A stretch of 64,000 nucleotides of DNA from positions 1,739,001 to 1,803,000 of the forward strand of contig WPIO01000007.1 of assembly GCA_009760855.2 (NCBI GenBank). Direction: 5' to 3'. Shown one piece after another: positions 35,307 through 64,000 of the stretch (position 1 is its first letter; the number at the start of each line of letters is the position of its first letter). The stretch comes from Cristatella mucedo (taxonomy: Eukaryota; Bryozoa; Phylactolaemata; Cristatellidae). The position numbers and the translations under genes are program-made. The notes beneath the pieces were generated by a model, which did not search any database, was not told the DNA's origin, and was given only the letters and a program-made list of their open reading frames with translations.

Positions 35307-36590
35307 TGTCTCGAAATGTTAGTCTCGCGGTAGAGGAGGAGATTTCAAGAAAAATAGACAGCATATATTATCTGTGACAAGTAACTAAAACTAGTTTTTC
35401 CCGGCTCCCAGGTCTTGATGCCTAATTTGGCTTCTTGCTGGAATTTTTGAGAAGCTTTGACGACACTTGAACAAACTAAGCTTCGCCTGCATTCTCTAGA
35501 TTTTTGAGGCCTTTATTGTTCAGACAACGATGGAACAGAGATGTATGACAAAATATGTGACTGTAAAGTGCTTCTTGTCACACTTCATGACTCGGCAGTA
35601 AAGGCACCACTGGAACTCGAGTCTGTCTTTGTCCGTTCTGAAAAAAATCTGTTTCCTAATTTGAGAGTTTATTTGCAAGCGCTTCTCGCCATAGGTGCTG
35701 TATCAGTTGCCAGTTGTGTACGTTAATCAAGCAAGCTAAAGATAACACTGTCTCATCTGAAAGCGTCAATGGAGTAATCTTAATTCTCCGATTTGGCTTT
35801 ATTAAGCATAGAGAAAGAAACGCAGGAAAATATTGACTTTTGAACTGCACTGGACCAGTTTGCCACGTTCAAGGCCAGACAGATGTCCTTAAGTTACAGC
35901 TGGGATACCTACCTTGCAGTTAGTTAAACTTTCTCGACTCGATATGCCTGCTAGCGAGCGTTTTTTGCATTATTTCTGTGGTGGAGCTATTTTGCAACAA
36001 TTTCGGAAAAGGGGAGGAGAGAGTGTCATTTGTAGCTTTGTTCCTTGGCACCAAAATGTCTGGCCTCTGCTTGAGACTGCAGGGGTCTCTGCTGAAAAAA
36101 TTAGCTGCAGTTACCGATGGCTATAACTGTGACACATATGAAAAAAACGATTAAAAAACTTGACTGGCATAGATTGAAATGGCTAGCTATCATTTTTATG
36201 AGACTATAAGGACGAATGCATTAATTCTGGTAATCATTTCTTGTTGCAAGCGCAGATTTCCTCTGGAATATTCAAACTATATACAAAATTTAATCAACTA
36301 GGAAAGTGATCACTTGACAACCTTATTCGGCAAAACTCTACAGATTACTGCACTTATCGCAATCTTGCACGTGGCTTCTGGTGCTGGCAGTGACTGAAGA
36401 GCTTTTCGAAAAACAATTTGGTTGCTTGATTTGCTAACGAGCTAGAAGTTTTCAGGAAAAAAGCACAAATACTGCACTCGTAAAAAGGATAACATGCGAA
36501 AGAAGTGTGCCTGGGAACTTCTTATCGACAAAATTTCTGGAATCATGAAATTTAAGTTTGGAAGTTCTAGGAAAGGGAGAGTCTGTAACT
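35307..36590. other. Unassigned intergenic sequence
   Basis: No coding or repeat signature recognised between the SINE and the old L2-like tail. Confidence 0.4.
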
Positions 36591-36599
36591 ATCTACTAC

Positions 36600-37000
36600 T
36601 GTGAATCCTACACCTTTTGTTCGTTATTTTGCATGCTGAGCGCTTGGTTTCTTTTACAAAAAGGGTCTTCAATTTTTTCTTTCAGACCTCTTTGAGGTTC
36701 TCAGCAGTAACCTTTGGGTTCGTAGCACAGCTCTCTTCAAACATCACCCTCAGTCTCATTACCTCTGACGAAACGACAACCTCCGACTTTACGGCAATTA
36801 TAAAGAGGTTAAAACCCACCTATTCCTCGTAGCATGTGCTCCGTCCCCGTGAATTGTTATCGGTGTTTTTATGCATTCTGACGCCGTACATTTCAGCACT
36901 AGCTAACTCATGTTTTTCTCGTCCGGCAAATGCCAAGTGCTTAGAGAGGAATTCACTTCTCTTAGCGTGATAGAAATTCGTCTTATTCTTATTATCATCA
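36600..37000 (+). mobile_element. Old L2-like 3' fragment
   Basis: An IKRLKPTYSS-type C-terminal peptide, the TGTGAATTGTTATC...GCATTCTGACGC UTR order and a tail (AAATGCCAAGTGCTTAGAGA) ending in TTATT repeats mark a strongly diverged relative. Confidence 0.55.
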
Positions 37001-37317
37001 CTTGTTCACGTCAGTTAACGGCCGCATGTCGCTCGATCAGGCTATTTCAATCGATGCGACGCCATTGCTAGCCAGCTAGTTTCATTCGTGATGGCATTCC
37101 CTTCAGTTCGGAGTTGTTACTGCTGATAGGCACTACTGCTAGGCACTATCGTCGAAATCAGCGTAAAGGATACTCCAGCTGAAGTCTTTGCAGCCAAAGC
37201 TCCGCTCGACTCGGCAGCAGCTTGATCTGTGACCCAAATTCCCCTGCTCCCTCGACAGCATGCCACCTCGATGCAGACGGAGAGAGGTCTATCGTCGGTC
37301 GTATGCATAACTAAATA

Positions 37318-37487
37318 AAATAAATATTAGCTGATTTAACACCCTCATTTGTATATTGGTACGCGAGCCTCAATGGCTATCCCACACGTGCAGTTGGCAA
37401 TAAAGGATGGCCTAATGCAGGATTCGAATTCATGCCCTCGATCGTGAAGAGCTAGCCCCTTACCTCCTGAGCGACCGCGGCGGCCCA
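37318..37487 (-). mobile_element. tRNA-derived SINE copy
   Basis: Minus-strand member of the 22822 family. In plus orientation it reads TTAGCTGATTTAACACCCTC ... GGATTCGAATTC (B-box complement) ... CTTACCTCCTGAGCGACCGC. It lies 300 bp upstream of carbonic anhydrase B. Confidence 0.7.
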
Positions 37488-37489
37488 TT

Positions 37490-37794
37490 TAGTTGGGCTC
37501 TGCTTGCCCAGGCTGGCCGATAATCCGCCAGCTAAGCATCTGCAGCGGACCAGTGACCGAGATCGAGCCCTAGAGCGACCGTTGGAGCGGCTGAACAGAG
37601 CCTGACGTCAGCAAGTGGCCAGCAGGGCTAGATTGGCGTCTCGTCTGCAGCTCGGAGTGCAGAGCCACTGCAGCCGTCGCCAGCCGGCCTTGCTCGAACT
37701 CGCCGGAGCCGCTCACCTGCAGGCAGCTGCCGCCACTAACAGGGGCAGGCGGAGCATTGGTGTAGCTCAGCCAAGCCTCCCTACAGCCTAAGAC
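37490..37794 (+). promoter_or_regulatory. Probable promoter and 5' UTR of carbonic anhydrase B
   Basis: GC-rich 300 bp between a SINE and the start codon, without a TATA box near a plausible start. It contains a perfect cAMP-response element, TGACGTCA, at 37603-37610, and a CACCTG E-box near 37717. The start codon context (GACATGT, with G at -3) is adequate. Promoter status is inferred from position. Confidence 0.4.
37603..37610. promoter_or_regulatory. Perfect CRE palindrome
   Basis: TGACGTCA about 185 bp upstream of the carbonic anhydrase B start codon. CREB/ATF factors bind this octamer; use here is inference. Confidence 0.4.
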
Positions 37795-61071
<23,277 letters not shown>

Positions 61072-61848
61072 GAGACGTTCCTTTGTCTCCTGACCTTGAC
61101 TTTCTGAGAGCACCTCTGCTGGCGTGCGAAATTGCTCGCATGCGAGATTGCTGTACTGCTCGCGTGCGAGATTGCTGTCCTTCCCAAGGTCACTAGTGAC
61201 TCCGAGCTACAGTCCTCCGGTGTGTCTCTTATTCTCGCGAGTTACGGCCAAGCTTCTGGAAGCAACAAAATCAATATCACAACGCCTCAGTAAAGTTTCC
61301 ACCAATTTCTTCGCAAGTGTTTATTTTAATGTTCAAAGAGGTTTGATTACGCCCGTAGCTGCAGGTTCGAGTGCACGGATGCGAAGCTGCTGCACGCAGC
61401 GAGCCTGCAGGACGCTTCTTCCGGGCGCTGCTGTGCAAAAACGAGGCTGTCGCTCAGCGACGGGCAATCGGCCTTCGTCCGCCGCCGCTTCCTTGTCCTT
61501 CGCTTCGTCTGCCGTCGCTTGTGCCGCTCCTGCTCCGATCTGTGTGAGTGGCGATGTGGCGGGATTTGAAGCCGCACGGTGCCGCCTTGCAAATGATGCA
61601 CGTACAAGCACATTCTGGCGGCCGACACAGATTCAGTCTGGACGCGGGCGGGCACGATTTACGGCAAGATCAGCAGCGTAATTTGTTTTCCATTGCCTGT
61701 CAGATGGTCGCCGATGTCCAGAATGAGGGACGCTTCCACACAGTCTATTCGGGCCTTCAGCACGATGCTGGAGCGGCGGTGAGCAAAACCGGAGAGAATA
61801 TGACTTACGTTCACTATTCGCGGTTCCTGCATGGCAGTGGCTAATAAA
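61072..61848 (+). other. Probable 3' UTR of carbonic anhydrase B with AATAAA at 61843-61848
   Basis: The first AATAAA after the stop codon is at 61843. Open frames at 61124-61681 and 61548-61844 show no recognised domain. They could be chance frames in GC-rich sequence, or an unrelated unrecognised exon. Confidence 0.4.
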
Positions 61849-61909
61849 CAATTCAGTGATAAGCCACGGCCGAGGCCACGTAGACATACAAGCCGGGGCC
61901 ATGAGATAG

Positions 61910-62235
61910 CCATTCAGTAGTTACGGATCTGGCCTAGGCACCGGAGCAGATTTGAGCTCCAGGCCACATCCGTCAGTGTACGCATGGGCACTGTCGAACG
62001 CCTGTAACCCTCCGCTGCTGTCAACTAGATAGGCTAGGTTGTGGATACGGAATTGATGCGATACGGTACGAGCGCTCTCCGTCGCTGTCAAGTTCTCACA
62101 GCCGCCGCCTACCTTCGTGAACGGTAGCAGTGCCTACAAGTACCTAGCTGATCTATAACGTTCAGGCACCAGCACTATTCGTCACACGTCGGAGGAGGCT
62201 AGCACCGCTGCGAGAGCTGCGTTTTCGGCCTCGTT
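61910..62235 (+). repeat. Unclassified interspersed repeat, family X
   Basis: Ordered match to 23935-24310: GCAGATTTGAGCTCCAGGCC, CGCCTGTAACCCTCCGCTGC, TAGGCTAGGTTGTGGATACG, CGAGCGCTCTCCGTCGCTGT, CTAGCACCGCTGCGAGAGCT. It abuts the left arm of the inverted LTR-like pair. Confidence 0.55.
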
Positions 62236-62244
62236 CTCACCGTG

Positions 62245-62440
62245 AGGCTGATTTGTGGCCTGGAGTTATTTATGGCCTGGCGGTTTATGGCGCTGCTGTT
62301 GGTTTATGGGCCACAGCGATTTATGACGGCGATTGCCAAGTACCGAGCTGTAGAGGTCAGGAGTTACGCCGAGGATGCCGAGCGGGCGAGTGGGGTGGTG
62401 CGTACTAGCCCGGCAGGGGCGCCCGTTCGGATAAACGTCT
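62245..62440 (-). repeat. LTR-like repeat, left arm of an inverted pair
   Basis: Its reverse complement aligns with 63118-63320 over about 190 bp: AGACGTTTATCCG, CGGGCTAGTAC, CATCCTCGGCGTAACTCCTG, ATAAATCG, CCCATAAACCAACAGCAG, GGCCATAAATAACT. Estimated by eye at roughly 75% identity. Confidence 0.65.
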
Positions 62441-63117
62441 GAGCTCGCTTCGGTGTTCTGCCTTGCGTCGCCTACCTGCGGTTTGGAGGCAATTGAACTG
62501 CAATCTATTTTGGCGGAAGCGGCAGTGTGGCCCATTTAAGGAGAAGTTGCTTCAGTATTGACCAACCCCCCCTGTGGATGACTTTGTAAGCTGGCTGCTC
62601 GATTCGGAGCCGCCGCTTAACGAGAGAGAGGTGTCGACCCAGCGGCTACGTTGTAGTGTATGTAATGTATTCCTGGCAGGCGGTGCATTAACGCTCGCTG
62701 CGAGTCTTCCTGGCAGGCGGTACAGAAAGACTACGCCCAGCAGCGAACCACGCTTTTGAAGGTGTTTGCATGCCCTGCAGATGAGGAGAGGCTTTGGCGG
62801 TCGGATTTGCAGAGGGCCAGGAAAGCTCAGGCGATAGCGAAAGGACCGCCGGATGCGGATGCCGGCAAAGCGCGGCTGCTGAGCCCGGGTTTTGTGAACA
62901 CTGGTCTTACTACTAAGGGGGCCAACCGGAGCGACCACGAGCGGCAGCAGCAGCAGCAGTCACCGACGGCTCGCTGGGCTGTGAAGGTTCGACAGGCTGC
63001 CAACGCGTTGCAGGAGGATAGCCCGTTCCGGGCGACGAGCGTTTGCCAGGCGGCGACTGAGCGCCACTCAGCAGCAGTGGAACAATGGCTTTGCCACCGG
63101 CCGAGGGACGGTGAAAG
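62441..63117. other. Spacer between the inverted LTR-like repeats
   Basis: GC-rich, with a plus-strand open frame 62756-63217 that includes a Gln run, and minus-strand frames. No domain recognised. It may be a random frame of a CG-rich transposon interior. Confidence 0.35.
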
Positions 63118-63320
63118 AGAGACGTTTATTCGCACGGACGCCGTCGACGGGCTAGTACTCGACAGAGCTGCACGGCGTCCTCGGCGCAACTTCTGGCCTC
63201 TGAAGCCCGTTACTTAGCAATCACCGCCATAAATCGCCACTGCCCATAAACCAACAGCAGATCCATAAACTCTGCTGAGCTATAAATAGCACTTGGCCAT
63301 AAATCAGTCACATTTCCCCT
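63118..63320 (+). repeat. LTR-like repeat, right arm, with TATA and AATAAA
   Basis: Contains repeated CCATAAA words, a TATA-like CTATAAATAG near 63272, and an AATAAA near 63334 just beyond the alignable part. This U3-TATA-R-poly(A) order is what an LTR shows. It is inverted relative to 62245-62440. Confidence 0.5.
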
Positions 63321-63514
63321 GTTCTCAAATCAAGTAATAAAGCATTGACATCGAACCATTGGAAATATAACGCAGCACCAAAATTAAGCACCGCCTTAAT
63401 AGTACATAGACAAGCATTAGATGGCCATCCCCATAGGCTGCGAAACAGTTTATGCTGTCCTCTTAAGCAGGCAGGCTACTGCCGTTTCATCAAGCACGAG
63501 GCTACATTGCTAAC

Positions 63515-64000
63515 ATGCCGGCTATGTATGGCGCCAGTTTTCCGGCACCGCCGGATTATATATACATCTTCAACGCGCCAACCGTCTCCGATGCGTTACC
63601 CGTCGCCGCCGTTGAATCAGTCTCTGCCGCTGAACCGTTAGAGCCGGCCGTCGCAGCTGCACCCGTTGTCTTAGCCACACCGGCTGTCGTCGCAGAGCTG
63701 TATTCTGCTGCCGCCGCCTCTACGTCATTGACGGCCGCCATCGAAACCGTCGTCTTCCGGACCTCAGCTGCTGCTGCCTCGCATGTCTCCCGTGAGGCGG
63801 CTGCCTCGAACCTCGTCTCATTTACGAGTGCCTCAAAGTTCAGCGGCACCGAGACACGATTCTCCTCTCTGTCATGCGCTGGCTCTCTGGCCTGCGCCGC
63901 TTCACAGCACAGCTGTGCTTCTCATTCCAAGAGCGCTCTGCAGTCCACAGGTGCTTCGCAGCCCACCGGCACGTGGCAGAGCACAGCCGCTTGGGGGGGG
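63515..64000 (+). CDS. Ala/Ser-rich open frame running off the right edge
   Basis: From ATG at 63515 (MPAMYGASFPAPPDYIYIFN) the frame is open for 162 codons to the window end. Composition is dominated by Ala, Ser, Val and Thr. No domain recognised. Lying about 180 bp after an LTR-like block it could be the start of a retrotransposon gag. It could equally be a chance frame in GC-rich sequence; an opposite-strand frame (63556-63849) is also open. Low certainty. Confidence 0.25.
   Translation, partial: MPAMYGASFPAPPDYIYIFNAPTVSDALPVAAVESVSAAEPLEPAVAAAPVVLATPAVVAELYSAAAASTSLTAAIETVVFRTSAAAASHVSREAAASNLVSFTSASKFSGTETRFSSLSCAGSLACAASQHSCASHSKSALQSTGASQPTGTWQSTAAWGG

Noticed and set aside
61124-61681. 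185-codon plus-strand frame after carbonic anhydrase B
   Set aside because: GC-rich, open on both strands, no domain; more likely 3' UTR than a second gene.

Overview
This is a window of animal nuclear DNA, not prokaryotic. It has spliced genes with GT/AG introns, long (TA)n, (CA)n, (GA)n and (CT)n microsatellites, tRNA-derived SINEs, L2/CR1-type non-LTR retrotransposons, Gypsy-type LTR relics and hAT DNA transposons. Nothing fixes the species. An invertebrate is likely, and the SPIN-like hAT fragment is compatible with a mollusc, but that is a guess.

The host genes recognised are two tandem, same-strand alpha-carbonic anhydrase genes. Gene A enters from the left edge; only its last two coding exons (4041-4210 and 11097-11315) lie inside. 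Gene B is complete: eight coding exons from 37795 to 61071 whose phases join exactly into a 323-residue secreted enzyme. It has a signal peptide, the three zinc histidines, the gate-keeping Glu and Thr, a His64-type proton shuttle, the usual disulfide pair and a hydrophobic C-terminal tail that looks like a GPI-anchor signal. The matching exons of A and B have identical phases, so the pair arose by tandem duplication.

Nearly everything else is transposon-derived. 1-11 kb: decayed L2 fragments, gene A exons, an 18-bp minisatellite with higher-order structure, and a CR1-like pol relic. 11-25 kb: L2 copies, a Gypsy gag/protease relic, a SPIN-like hAT MITE, a tRNA-SINE, and members of an unclassified repeat here called family X. 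25-31 kb: a three-level nest, with an L2 3' end inside a ZBED/GTF2IRD2-type hAT transposon inside a ZMYM1/DUF4371-type transposase pseudogene. 31-35 kb: a nearly full-length L2-like element with fused endonuclease-RT broken by only two stop codons. 37.8-61 kb: gene B, whose introns hold L2 copies, SINEs, a candidate DNA transposon with GGACATTTCC-type terminal subrepeats, and a Gypsy relic (gag and integrase on the minus strand) cut up by L2 insertions. 61-64 kb: probable 3' UTR, another family X copy, an inverted pair of LTR-like repeats, and an Ala/Ser-rich open frame running off the right edge.

The elements form strata. Many are old and riddled with stops. One L2 subfamily is young, with copies at 14.5, 31.8, 48.4 and 50.0 kb that are still largely readable. 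No tRNA, rRNA or CRISPR locus and no bacterial-type operon was seen.
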